From Scedosporium boydii (Eukaryota; Ascomycota; Sordariomycetes; Microascales; Microascaceae): DNA of 64,000 nt. The notes below the pieces were generated by a model. That model saw nothing but the letters and a program-made list of their open reading frames with translations, was not told the origin of the DNA and did not search any database. Shown here piece after piece: positions 11,474-24,000 of the stretch. How positions within the stretch are numbered: position 1 is the stretch's first letter; the number at the start of each line of letters is the position of its first letter. The stretch covers positions 62,001-126,000 of the forward strand of contig NJFT01000076.1 in assembly GCA_002221725.1 (NCBI GenBank), given 5' to 3'. Both the position numbers and the translations under genes were made by a program.

Positions 11474-13509
11474 AGTCGCTAGCTCCTCATTAATCTCGTG
11501 AGTTTGGTCATCTGGTCACGGCAATCTGCATCCCAACTCTGGGCAACGCAGCTGTAAGGGGAAAGGGGACGAAGTTAATAGTGGAGTGTTTGCCCTGGAT
11601 GGTGGAGAGGACGTGTAATGCCTTCCGCCATAGTGGTGGTTGGTGGTGGTTGAACCCCACATCTATTGGCTCAGACCCTAAAGCGGGCTGCCAGAAGTGG
11701 GGTCCGTGTCAAATCGTTAGCAGAAACATTGAAGCCACCCTCTAAGTTCAGTGTGCTAGGAGTAATAGGACTACCACTATAGGTACTAAACTACAAGGTT
11801 ACAATGGACCTGAAGACCCGACGGCTCAATCACATGCTTAACCTTCAACATTCAACGGTTACTTCCATAGAAGATACTTCGTAGATTCTTTCACCAGGAG
11901 GAATTGATCAAGAGGACAAGACGAAGAAAAGCCATTTCGATGCTCTTCTTCTGTATCCAAGATTGGCCCTGCAGGTAGATGTTTTATAATCTAACTATAA
12001 TAGATAAAATGAATCTAAAATAGTTAACTTCACCCACTCCAACCAACCTAGAGGAAACTCGTGAGCGAACAGTTATATTAAATAGTAGGGAGAAGATACA
12101 GGATTATCAAGATGAATAAGCCTTTTCGCAAGGATACTTTACACGAGATGAGCCCTGTGGCGCCTGACAGTTCAAGAGCAGATATCAATTGATGATTGTG
12201 GTCAGCGAGAAAAGATCTACTCGTGATCCCCGGGCTGCAGGGGGTAACCCAATCAATGTAAGGTGCATTGATATCAATGGCACTCAAGACGAGAAAAATG
12301 AGATGGAAGGCAAGTCTTAAAGTATCTGGATAGGCAGTCTAACGATGGGAAATAGATTTACACTCAGGTATAGGTGACCCGCTATGAGGTCGTATTCCAT
12401 CCGAGTGCTCCTCACGGGCTTTTTCTAGGTCTCTTCTTCACAAGGGTAGACTCTAGAATTCTACCAACAACAAATATACATCTAGCTGTCATGCCATGGA
12501 CGGATAGTGGATGGTATAAATAACACCAAATTCCGAGCCTTCTTGAAAACATGTTTCCCCCGCCTTATAATGGCGATGGTTCACCCGGAATGTATCTCTG
12601 TGTACGCCGGTATAGTCGCCTAGAATGTGTTAAAGATCACCAGAACAGCGGCTCAATAGGTGTCAAAGCCCGCTCTCAAGCCTCAGCCCTTCCCCGAAGA
12701 GCATCTCGGGGCCCGCCGTTTCTCTTACTTCTCACGGTATGCGACGAAACGTCGAATCTAATCGCACTAAGTCAATGAGTAAATCCATTCGTATACTGGC
12801 CCGCGAGAGGACTAGATCTAGCTAAAGATACTGATAATTAGGAAGAGGAGAATGTCGACCCTGCCAATCTCTAGCCAGGGTCCCCCAAAGGGGACTTTAC
12901 ATTTTCCGCTTCTATAGGAACTTCTTCGCCTCTACGGACACCGATATACCGACAATGAAGAGGGAACATAAAACCGACCTTCTTAGCTAGGAGATGAGAA
13001 AGGTTTCAAGCCCGAGGGGATATTTGCGGGCCTCCCATGCGGTCCTTCTTTCAAACTCCCTTGTTCTACCCTCTCCCCGAATACAGCCCATAAAGCTCCT
13101 ATCCCCTCACCTCCAAGCCACGCAGGGATTAACCCGAACGGACTTCATGATCGGCTTAGAGTACGCTGTCGAAAACGCGGCAGGACGGGGAACGGTGAAA
13201 GTTTTATGCATGTGTAGTGCTGAATCTAGGCAGCCGAGCCTTCTTCCCAGGGTGGACATGTAGGACGCTCCGGTGTCATGGGCGCGTAATTGCCATTTCG
13301 GGAGGTCAGATCAAAGGTCTGGGTATACTCACGAAACTTAGGAAGACACTTCGGAACCATGCGGCAGTTGTATATTCTCAAATGGGCATTCCTCCCGTGT
13401 ATATCGTTAAAACCATAACGTCCCAAACGCCTTATACTCCAAACGCTGATGCACATATAATCGGTGCGTCAAAGCAGCAGAGAACCGAACATCCCAAAAG
13501 GCCATTCCC
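11474..13509. other. Intergenic, 2.0 kb, AT-rich patch
   Basis: Between the start of the coiled-coil gene and the end of CGR1. An AT-rich patch lies at about 11,980-12,060. A TACTTCGTA motif is at 11875-11883 and an ATCAATTGAT palindrome at 12184-12193. No gene or RNA could be supported. Confidence 0.5.
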
Positions 13510-14056
13510 TCACGAGTTGAGCATCTTGTTCCTCTTCTCCCTCCTCTTCAACCTCTCGACTCTCTTCTTGTGCATCTTGGCCTGCAGCATCTCATATCGC
13601 TCCTTCTCCTCCTTCGCGGCTCGCTTGTCTCGAATCGCCTGAATTCTCCTCTATTGGAATCAAAGGACGTGTTAGTCTTCCGAACCGCGCGACGGCCAAC
13701 AGGGACACGGGGTATATTTTCTCTTACCTGGCGCTCTGTCTCCTTCTCGTCCTTCATCTCCTTTTCCTTCGCCTTCACCGCCGCCATCTCCACCCTCTGC
13801 TTCGCCCTCTTCTCGTACGAAGTCACGCCTGAGCCGGGCCGGAACGCCTTCTTGGTCTCATGCCATTGCTTGCCTAGGAATCCAGCTTTCGTTAGACAGG
13901 AAAGAAAATCGACAAAACCGCGGGGCGCAAGAGGCGAGTTGCCCAAGCCAGATATGTCACCGAGGGTTAACGGAGGATAGCTGCCATACCATTTTTTCGC
14001 ATGCCGAGAGGCTTCGCGGGGGCCGCGGTGGCCACGGGAGCCTCAGTTGTAGACAT
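13510..14056 (-). CDS. CGR1: rRNA-processing protein Cgr1
   Basis: Small basic nucleolar protein needed for 60S subunit rRNA processing. Three exons, 14056-13990, 13873-13728 and 13650-13510, give 117 residues, the usual length for the family. The conserved core [13 protein letters not shown] (about residues 23-35) is restored across intron 1 and followed by SYEKRAKQR. After that the protein is almost entirely charged helix, with [20 protein letters not shown] and a Lys/Arg-rich end. The ATG is the only upstream in-frame start. With ERB1 at 51.4 kb it is one of two ribosome-biogenesis genes in the window, but they are not adjacent. Confidence 0.95.
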
Positions 14057-15226
14057 TATTTTGTCACACTGGTTCTCGAGGTTGGATCGTTGAGGATAGA
14101 TTGGAGCGATAGACGGCTGCTAATCCTCAGTCTAGGAAAGGCGGGTTGTGTCGAAGGTTTATGCGTAGGATCTTATCTTCGCTACTCGAATTAATTTTTG
14201 CCTTTTCTTGCTTGGACGAACGAAATTTCTAAATTTTGCTGGCGAGAACGTCTCACCGCCCTCGACATTGGAGGTTGGGAATGACTAACCACCCCGCTAT
14301 CGCACCCCGCCAAGTAGCTTCAAATATTGTCATTGTCTCGCGGGCGTCTTAACTGCTTCGTCGTGTAATTTGCTGGATCAATCTAAAATTAAGATTGATC
14401 TTTATGCAAAAGATGAATGAGTACTTCGTACTGACCCTAGCGGATTGGGTTATCCTCCATGACTATCTTCAATCAGTGTACAAATATGTGTGGGTAAGTG
14501 AACCTCGACAATTGGGGTGAGACCGAGAGCATCGATCGAAGACAACTGCAAACTTCACACTGCACAAGGGAAGAGAACTCGAAACCTCTTGGATAACTTC
14601 GCGATATTGTACACGAGTACTTGTCTTCATTACGATTGTCTACGTTGCATTTGGTGTTAAGATTTGTCTGCCTTCCTCCGTCTAGCATGCCAACAAACTG
14701 GCAGCAGAATGACTCGCTTTCTCCAATGTCCTAATGTCCTTCTCTCTCCCTCCTTTCTTCCCATTCTTCGTACAGAGAACCCGATAAGATGAATATGTCC
14801 ATGAACCAAAAAAAAAGAAAAACAAGATATAAATGCGAGACAAACCGGGGACCAAGATTCAACGACCCTGAACCCAGCTCGCTCCTTTCAACGGAAAACC
14901 TTTCTCCGAGTTGTTTCCATAGCGTCAATATCTTGGCAAACCAGTTCCAAAAATAGCTTCAAAAAGTTGATCGTGCTAAGTCGTAAAAACGCCAAAAAAA
15001 ATTAAAAAAAACCCATAATGGCAGGCGAGCAAAAACGCCTGCGGATGAGTGTGTCGTCGACGGCCGTTCCAGGATAGTCGACGATGAGTGTGATGAGAAA
15101 ACCGAGTTGGAGGAGCCAATTGCTGAATGACGGCTCAAGCTTCATCACCTGGGAGAAGTTGTGGATGAGACATGCCCTCTGTCGACGGATTTACAGTCGA
15201 GTGAAATGCGTGCAGGGGCATGGCGG
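14057..15226. other. Intergenic, 1.17 kb
   Basis: Promoter side of CGR1 and 3' flank of the next minus-strand gene. It holds GTACTTCGTAC at 14421-14431 and an AT-rich inverted repeat at 14376-14400. A- and T-rich runs around 14,800-15,010 probably belong to the 3' UTR of the proline-rich gene. No gene seen. Confidence 0.5.
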
Positions 15227-18034
15227 TCAGGTTTGGCTCGTAGACACGTCCTTCGCCTTCCAGAATTGCACGAGTCGGCTCAATCGCTTGGATTTGCTGA
15301 CCTTGGCCTTCTTCACTTGCTCGTTGTCACACGTCACCTCCATTGAGAGCTTGCTCCTCTCTCCATGCGAACTGCTAATGAGACGGCTTAGGCTCGCGAG
15401 ACTGGACCGACGACGTCCAAAAGCAGCAGAAGAGACGGAAGCCGGACGCTGGCCATTGAGCGATGCGGGGATGATAACGTGAGCGTTGTGTGTGAACGCA
15501 CTCTCTTTGGTCATCGTAGAGTTGCTGGAGGTCAGCGAGGGGATGTCATCGACAGAGATGCGTACTTCAGGTCCGGGCTGGCCCAGGAGAAGGGATTGAA
15601 AGCTCGTCTCTTCATTAAGCGAAGAAGGCGCCGTGGAGATCCGCTGTGCATCGATCGAAACAGGCGAACGGGGCGACGGGAAGGATGAGCTGTGGCTCAT
15701 AGAGTAAGGGCTAATCGGGGCGTGGTAAACTGAAGGGAGTTGCAAGGGGCTAATGTCGACAGGAGCAAGGTCTCTCGCAGCCAGAACTCTCCTCGGTGAC
15801 GGAGTGGCAGAGTTGGCCGGCGACGCATTTCCCTGGAACAAGTTTGACATACGGAACTGAACGCTGGACGTCTCTTCATAGATGCCGCCGTCCTGAAGCG
15901 AGTTTGCCGAGGGTTCGGATCGCATGGATCGAGGTGGTTGCACTGAGGCTGTGTCGACCGCGGTTAGCGCTGGGCTAGCATGTTGCGAGGGCGGCGGCGA
16001 GCTAGGGTGCTTCGCGTCGGCGTCATCGTCCTCGAGCTGCCTGGGAGCAGCTGGAGCAGCCATCACTTGTGGGGTCTCGTCGCCTTCGGGTTTGGTAGGA
16101 AGTGGAATTTCCTTGTCGCTTCCCGACTCGCTAGAGCTACTACTCGTCTCCCCATCTTCTTCTTCGTCCTCTTCAAACACATCTGCCATCGTTGAGCTAC
16201 TTCCGAACCGGTGAAGACTGAATCTCGCGCTCTCGAAAGGAACCATTTCTGGAGCACTCTCTGCTCGTCGATGGTAGTGCATACCAGGACCGCTGAATCC
16301 CTTCATTCCCTGTGCACTGTGCAGGCGCCGTTTCGTGTTGCCTGCAGCTCTCTGAGCCGCTTCCCACTCAGGGTTATGCGGTAATGGGGTGTTGAATGGG
16401 CCGAGGGCCGCATCCAAATCGATCACCGGGTAGGACGAATCCTCGTCATACTGTGGTGCAGGGAGCATGACAGTGGGCATTTCATTAGGAGTGAGGGTGA
16501 TCTCAGGCGTGATGGGAGAAGGCTGGATATCCTGGTTCACCCGATTTGTGAGAGGACCAGGAAAATCCGTGGTGGAGGAGTCGGTGGGCGCAAGATCGTT
16601 AACGACTATGCAAGATCTGGGCCGCGGTTTGGATTTCCGTGTTAGGATAGATCCAGCCCACGTCTTGACCTTCTTGCCCGATTTTTTGCCTTTCCGCTTG
16701 GAGCGGGAGGTTGCTTTCTCCACCACAACCATACCGGAGCATTCAGGCTCAGCAGCAGTCTCACTGGCTGGAGTGGCCTCCTTCGTAACCAACGGATCCA
16801 GTCCGAAGAAAGACCATCGCTTTGGCGTTTTTGTGGGACTCGGTTCGGCGGGCTCTGTTGCTATCTCTTGGAGTTGGCGGAGGGTAGGGATAGAGTTCCG
16901 TCGCCGTGGTGAAATGTCGGTATTGTCGGCATTGATTGTTGAGGGGGTACGCTCTAAAATGGCACCAGCCGTGCTTGGCCGAGAGTCCGTAGCGTCGCGG
17001 GGTGGACTTAGTCCGGACTGAGGTTTAACCTCTTTCTCGGCGGGGACGGGAGTGGTATTGGACATAATGCTGGAAATGCTGCCCGAAACCGAGTGGCCCG
17101 GCCGAGCCGTCACCGTGCTTGATGTATCACTGGAAATTAGTGATAGAGGGCGGGGAATGAACTCGACCGTTTCAGAGAAGCCCACGCGAGCTCGGGGAAC
17201 AGCCTTCGTCGGGGACGGTCCTGTTGTCACAATTTCGGCCACCACTGGTATTGGTTGCGGTTCAGGTTTAGGCTCTGGTTCATGGGCGGCTGCACTTTTC
17301 AGTGCCGGTTCCGACTCAACCGGCTTCAAAGCATGGGCCGGGGCTACGATGGAAGCCATCTCTTTTGGCGTTGACTCGAGAGGGCTAGTCGGCGCACTGC
17401 TTCCCCGCATCGAAGCACTCACCGCGGGAGGTTGTAAGATGATGGATAAGTCATGGCTAGACAATGCAGCAGATCGGCGGTGCGCGTGCCGACCCCGTCG
17501 AGTTGGTGGAGGTTGCATGTCGTTGATATTTCCAAACTCTGGTCTTGTAGGACTCGAGTTCATAATGCTGTCCCCGTCACGAATCGAGCCTCCCACATAC
17601 TCACTCCCCCCACGCTTGTGACCGTGGCCCCCAGGCCTCGAAGGCGAGGAGATCGCGGTTGGAGACTGCGGCGAGAGGGGCGGCACAAGAAAACCATTGT
17701 CCTGCGGAGGCAGGGAAGCGCCAGGATTAAAACTGAAATCGGGAAGCGCATTCGGCCTGGACCGGCGTTCGATCTGGGTTGTCGGTTCGGGCACCGTCTT
17801 GCCCGTTTCAATGGCAGATCTTGGACGACGGCCAGTGGCTCTGGAAAAGGATGAAGGGGCTGAAGAGGGGTTTCGGGCGGGGAAGACGAAAGGAGGATTC
17901 GGGGGAGGATTGGTTCGCGATGCTGCACTAGCCGGGTCGTCGAGGGAGGGCACGGCAAGGAGCCGGGGGCTTGCAGTCGTCGGACTCGTCATTGGAGACT
18001 CAATTATCCTCGCAGCCTCATAAGTAGTCGCCAT
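15227..18034 (-). CDS. Large Pro/Ser-rich disordered protein ('cell wall proline-rich protein' type)
   Basis: Single-exon gene of 935 residues beginning MATTYEAARIIESP. The first ATG in the frame is at 18034; the frame is open further upstream but without another ATG. Composition is dominated by Ser, Pro, Thr and Arg, with many SP/TP sites that look like proline-directed kinase targets, short acidic runs (DVFEEDEEEDGE) and a Lys-rich block (SRSKRKGKKSGKKVK). The C-terminal ~60 residues are basic and more conserved-looking (KAKVSKSKRLSRLVQFWKA). Filamentous fungi carry proteins of this build annotated as cell-wall proline-rich proteins. I see no signal peptide, so an extracellular role is doubtful; a regulatory or cortical scaffold is just as likely. 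Confidence 0.8.
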   Translation of the reverse strand: MATTYEAARIIESPMTSPTTASPRLLAVPSLDDPASAASRTNPPPNPPFVFPARNPSSAPSSFSRATGRRPRSAIETGKTVPEPTTQIERRSRPNALPDFSFNPGASLPPQDNGFLVPPLSPQSPTAISSPSRPGGHGHKRGGSEYVGGSIRDGDSIMNSSPTRPEFGNINDMQPPPTRRGRHAHRRSAALSSHDLSIILQPPAVSASMRGSSAPTSPLESTPKEMASIVAPAHALKPVESEPALKSAAAHEPEPKPEPQPIPVVAEIVTTGPSPTKAVPRARVGFSETVEFIPRPLSLISSDTSSTVTARPGHSVSGSISSIMSNTTPVPAEKEVKPQSGLSPPRDATDSRPSTAGAILERTPSTINADNTDISPRRRNSIPTLRQLQEIATEPAEPSPTKTPKRWSFFGLDPLVTKEATPASETAAEPECSGMVVVEKATSRSKRKGKKSGKKVKTWAGSILTRKSKPRPRSCIVVNDLAPTDSSTTDFPGPLTNRVNQDIQPSPITPEITLTPNEMPTVMLPAPQYDEDSSYPVIDLDAALGPFNTPLPHNPEWEAAQRAAGNTKRRLHSAQGMKGFSGPGMHYHRRAESAPEMVPFESARFSLHRFGSSSTMADVFEEDEEEDGETSSSSSESGSDKEIPLPTKPEGDETPQVMAAPAAPRQLEDDDADAKHPSSPPPSQHASPALTAVDTASVQPPRSMRSEPSANSLQDGGIYEETSSVQFRMSNLFQGNASPANSATPSPRRVLAARDLAPVDISPLQLPSVYHAPISPYSMSHSSSFPSPRSPVSIDAQRISTAPSSLNEETSFQSLLLGQPGPEVRISVDDIPSLTSSNSTMTKESAFTHNAHVIIPASLNGQRPASVSSAAFGRRRSSLASLSRLISSSHGERSKLSMEVTCDNEQVKKAKVSKSKRLSRLVQFWKAKDVSTSQT

Positions 18035-21000
18035 CTTCAATTGGCCGCGCTGCGGCAGGAGAACGGAAGCGCTACTTGTTGATCGTGGAGAGCATAGGAA
18101 AAACGTCGCTTGCTCACACAAGTGAATCGCGTTCGACCTCAAGATCGGTGGTATCGCAAATCGAAAACTGGCCAAAGGAAAAAGAAGAGAAACAACAACG
18201 ACTGGAGGAAGGGTTCGGAATCAGGGCAGATTAGATCTAGCAGGCAATTCCTGTTAGTTTCAATTTGGGTCCGCGAAGAGTCGCAGACGTCAATAGTCCG
18301 AAGTACCTTATGGGATTCTGGATTGTTGCTCGTGAAATCAATCGATCGGTCTCGGGGTTGTGAATGGCAAGAATGCGTTCACAGCGTCGAGATGGGAAAG
18401 CAGGGTAGGTTAAAAAACAGAGAAATTAGAGAAAAAAAGATTAAGAGCGGAAAAGATTAAAAAGAAAAAGGAGTGGACGGCGAAGACCAGCGCAAATCTA
18501 TCTCAGATCTGCTCCTGGAAATTCACCAAAGGCGGTGCTCTGGGATGGAAAGGTGGAATGGATGTGAAGAAGGCAGAGAAATGGAGGAGAGTTCAGCAAT
18601 TCACCATCCGGGGGAAGGAGGGAGAGGACCGAGAAATGGGATCGAATTTGGGGGGCCTTGAGATGAGATTTTGTTGGATGGAGGCATTGGACGGGTGACC
18701 GACGGAAACGGGCACCTGCCAAGCTGAGAGGGGACTTGACCCCTGCCCCGACCCCTGTTCCTGGCGTGTACGAAGTACTCCGTATCCCTTAGGAAAAGCC
18801 TGAAGCAGGAGGATGGGCCTTGTAATTTGTACACCGTGCCAAATACAGTATCAGCGATTGTTCGGAACTGAGGCCGTACAAAGTCTACTCAGTTCCGACC
18901 AGCTGTGAGTGAGTACCTTCATACTGCCCCAGATACCTAGGGAATGTACCTCAACTTTGCGGTACCTTGATTGAGAAGAGGTAGTGTACGAAGTACTTGG
19001 AGTAGTGTACAGTAGCGTACACAAAATACTGCCCGCTACGTTCTTTATTGCCCTTCAGAGCCAGCCACAGGCAAGCCAGGAAAAGACACCCGCCTCGAAC
19101 TAGTCGCTTCCTCTCAATTTCCATGCATCGACGGGTCGAGGATGCTGCAGCTCTTGTTGCATCTCTGAGGACCACTCGGAGGACAGGACCAGTATCCTCC
19201 TTCACTATGAAGTACGGAGTACTTCCACTAAAATCGGCCCAAAGGGCTCTCATGAAAGCGTTAGTTGCCACGAGGGCTAATTAGAGCCTCCTCACACTTG
19301 GAACGCGTAATTGGGGACATATGCTTCCGTGTCTAGTCAGTGCAACTTATATACCTCGTGGAAGCAAGATGTGGCATCAATCATCACAAGATTGAAGTCT
19401 CTGGGAGTCTGCGGGACCAGGCTCACTTAGCCGCCTGTCCCTGTACTCTGCGCGTCGACTGCATGCACAAAATACACTGTAAGTACTTCATATTACTGCG
19501 CTCTAGGGACATGCACCTGGACTTCAGATACATACATGAATGGATCAGCGCAGGGGAATCCGATTAAGCATGTCTGCTTCAACATGTCTAGTCTCCGTCC
19601 GTAACAGAAGACATACGCCATAAGCGCTTTAGACACGCATCAATTTCTGATTCAATGGGCGGGCATCTTGGCGACGAGATACGATGGAGATGAAAAGACT
19701 TGCGGGCAAGACATCAATCACAAATGTAGAAGCTGTAATAAACATCTAAGACGAATCCGGGAAACGAAAGCAGCGAAAGAGAGCCTTGGAAATGCAAGTC
19801 TCTGACTGTAACGACGCTGAGAAGAGCGATTCGAGCCTCAAGGACAAAGCAAATTGTTCGTACGCAACATCAATCTCCATGTTCGCAATACCATCTCCAC
19901 GTGGCTGCCGGATTAGGTTCTATGGTTAGATTCTACGAAGTAGGGACAATCTTCTTGAAAGGTATTGTTTCCCGCAGTTGGGGCCATGGAAGAGTACGCA
20001 GGTAGTAGACTCCCTCTCATCAATAAAGCACGCCTGAACCGTGAAATATTAATCAACTCATTTTGATACTTCGTAATACCACATTGCGGGCAGGGTTGGC
20101 CTCGTTTGCGATCGCGTTGATTCGCGGCCCGGCAAATAACAAATTAAAAACTAGCTGCAATAAGACACTAAATATGGCACTCTTTCATCTACCTCACGGG
20201 GACTAAGAGCCCAGTAATTATTAACTGTGGGCATCAATTACGGCTCAATTGATATTGTCAATTTGGACAACATTGAATGCTGGTCGTCTGGGACCTCTCG
20301 GCGTAGTTTCTGGAGCCCCGAGAACCGGGATGCAGCCAGGACGGATAGATGGTGCATTAAACTACTTTCTACGGACGCGGTCTGCGAGGGAGGTTGTCCG
20401 CCTCGAAACAGGCGGATCATGGATTCAGTAGCACCTCATCACCATCTACGTTGAAAAGAGAATTTGGTGGATTCGGGATATCAGCTGCGGTCACCGCCTC
20501 GGGAGTTTGGTAAATTAGACACTTGATAGCACAGCGCTCTTCTCGTTCAGAGTATGGACCACTTCGTATGGATCAGTGTGTGATTAGCTCCTCGACCCAA
20601 AGAGGAGATTTTTGACGCCATTACCATGCGGACACCCGCTGGTTCCAAGTTCCAATCCTTCATGATCATATCCCACCTCGGCACCTCATAGACGTTGCCG
20701 TTAAATGCTAATGCTACCCCCACATTGGGGATAGACTTTGGTTGACACCATCAAATGATCAGATTACAGAAATACAGAACTAATCTTAGGGGTTCAAATG
20801 TTTCGTGCCTAATGCCACTTCACGACCGACTACGGGCATGAACTATTATCTCTCAATACGAAGGACGAAGGAAGAAACTTATGCTTTGGGTGCTGATGTT
20901 TTCGCGGTGCTCTCATCAATCGGATCATCACCCTTTCTATCTCCTGCCTGAAACATTTCGGTCCAACAGGGTAATATGCAATTGACTTCGTTACTTTTTT

Positions 21001-24000
21001 AACTCCATGGGGCCTTTCCCCCCTGTGCATTCTCGTTTGTTCTTCGTCGGGACCACGGGACTTGTGGAAGGACCGAGTCCACGAAGGATGAGAGGTGCGA
21101 CGTCGTCGATAATAATAATAGAGACAGGCCAAGTCGTGCTGCGCCTCGTTTGGCGACCTGTTCAGCGCGAGAGGCGCCGCTTCTGCTACCTTGCTGGGGG
21201 TCTGGTCGACCAGGGCATCGTCAACTTACTACGAGAACGACATACGAAGTATTTCGCGACGAACACGATAATTTCTAGAGGGACCAGTTTCGAGGCAATG
21301 TGTCTGATACGCAACTGTGTATGTATCCCATCCTAGAACACTTTGTCGCACTGCATTCGGAGACCCTCACGAATTAGATTCTCCGTAGGTGTTACTGCAC
21401 TCATCTCGAAGCATACACAGGTAATCTGTAGCCTGTTGGAGGAGAACGCCCCTGGTCATGAGAGCTCCTCCCCGCTCCATTGCATTGAGCCCTGGTCAAG
21501 GTTGCACTTCTCACCCACACTTCTGCCCCTGGCAGTCTTGGCTTGGCTAGGGCCAAATGGGCCAAAATGGTCCGCACACTGTACGATTTCCGTCGATGAG
21601 ACTGTACTTCCTACGAAACAGGAAAGAGAAAGTGCGAGGCACTGTATTCGTACTCGTAGCTAATCTACTTGGATGAGGGTCCTCGCCAGGTACCGCTACA
21701 GTCGCGTACTCTCTTCATTCACATCAACCGGTCAATTCACTGCTGGACAATGCAGGAGCACATTGATCAAGCAGCCTGGCGAATCACAGCACCTGGCCTA
21801 ACTCCTCTGTAAAGTTGGTACAGACCAGACGAGATTTCGAACATCAGACGGTTGTCGATCCGGTTCTGGAAAGACCGTAGAATCCCAACAGCAACGGCAC
21901 GGGTAATGCGGGAAGTTGGTGATGATTCCTTCAGTTTATTCTGCTCTTAAACTAGTTTATCAGCCCCCCATATAATAAACTAGATTCACGAAGAGATTAC
22001 TTTATGGGACTTGGCCTGTGAGGTCTTCAGAGCATTTCAACGTTCCTTCTGGGTCGTCAATGGTAATGTTACCTCGTTCAACTTCATCAATCCCATTGCT
22101 GCTTGTACACTACAAAGGTACACTACCCATGACCCCACGCGCCACGGAGGATTACGAACATAGTGTCCTTGTAGTGTCCTTGTAGTGTCCTTGTGCAGTA
22201 TTACGGGGGAGGGGGTGGCACCGGTAAAGGCTCCTCCGTAATGACCGTCAGCAAACCCTCCACTGTATGTATCCAGGGCGCTGCAGACTCTATGACCCTC
22301 GAAGCTCGCATGACAGGCCCATTGGTCTTCGTATTTCACCGGCCTTGCCTTATTTGGGTAAACGTCATCGGCTCTCTCCATCCTCAATTGTTTCAGTTAG
22401 CTCATTATCTGCGGGACCGTAGTACGCGCTCCGCAGACGGAAATAACTCCAAGAGACCGAAGTACATTTGGCAGTTGGGTTTCCCTACAGCAAAGCCAAC
22501 ACCACTGAGGCTTGTTAACCCGACGACAGAGCCGCCAGATGATGCCGATCTGTCTCCCTTTTCCCCTTGTGCCTTACGTTTGCGTAGCACATCGACCCGT
22601 GATACGACATCGATATATCCCTCCCAAGAAAGGCAACTGCGGGAGCACAATCCACGCATCGACGAATTGGTTCTTGCCTCCACCCCACCCTCTCCCACCC
22701 TTCACGGTTATCTGCACACGTTCAGGAGAAATCATGCTGGGGGTGTGGACCAGCGCAATAATCCGTCCAAATGCGTTCAAAAGGTTCAAAAGGTGTGGCC
22801 GCCCTCTGGTGCGCCTCGTCCCTATCGATCCAATGACAGTGCCCCGAAGGCCTCTCTTGACTTTCGATGGATTGCGCACGGATGAACCAATGCATCTGCG
22901 CGGTGGCAAACAGAGCACAGCTCTGCGCTGTTTCCGATGGCGTATTTATGCTACTTCTCGGTACACCCCAAAAACGTCTGTTGTGAGGTATCGGGGCTTT
23001 CGTAGTTACCGCGTAGTTCGTGGTTATCCCGTCAGCCCAGGAGAACAACGCTAACCCGGAGACCGTTGAGAGACGAGCTGTTGCCATGGTCCGGCCTGGT
23101 CTGATCGATACAAAAGCAAAACATGCGCCGAGGAACCTACCGCGCTTTCCGATATCCTCATCGTCCGGCTAAAAGGCAAGCGCCAGATGTGAACGATCCG
23201 CAACTTTTTCCCTCATCCTGCGAAGGAGCGGACGTCACAAATCCGAATTTTCAGGGCTGCCGGTCCCCTTTTCTTTTTCTTCTTCTTGCGTTTTTCCCCT
23301 TTATTTTTCTTGGTTGGCCTCTCCTGCAGGATCCCGTTACGCGAACGAGTAACATGTGAAGTGACGTCTGTTCGCCTAAACGGACGAGGAAGGTAGTAGA
23401 TTGCCTGATAATATCTGACAGCCCGTCGAGCACAGGCAATACTACCCACGACTACCGGGATTCATCCCATCTTTCGAAAGGGTTGTCCAACCTAATATCT
23501 AAAGTTCATATCGCTAAAGACGGATCACCCGCCAGCGCCCGCACTGCCCAGAGCCTGTCCTCTCTTTTAACTCTGATAGTAAAGAGCCGATCCCCACCTC
23601 CTAATAATGCTCCACGCACACCGTACACCGCAAGTTTATCACGGTCGTATACGGCCATATTAGTGCCCACCACCACCCAGTTGCTCGAAATAAACCGTTG
23701 ATAGTGGGGGTTACTATACACTACGCGTATTTTCTAAGTAACCGGGTCCACGGGGGCATGCTCTCGGTGATGCGCTCGCCAGAAACCGGCGAACCCGGTC
23801 GACGAAGGAGTATATGTCGTCAGGCCGAGTTCTATGATGCGACTCGGCTGAAAATCTCCAAGTGTTGCGTCAACATTTATCCAGAACTCCTACCAACGGG
23901 AGCTCGAATACCGTCTCATGTGGTCTTACGGCGATGCAACCCAAGAGGCGATACAGATAGGCTTGGGGGTGCCGAAGCAGTAGAAAGGGGCATCTGACCT

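Noticed and set aside
16467..17621. Two plus-strand frames of 184-189 codons opposite the proline-rich gene
   Set aside because: Low-complexity mirror frames of a Ser/Pro-rich coding region.
22193..23087. Overlapping frames of 110-230 codons in the gene desert
   Set aside because: Three frames on both strands are open over the same bases, composition is random-like, and no start context or splice sites favour one.
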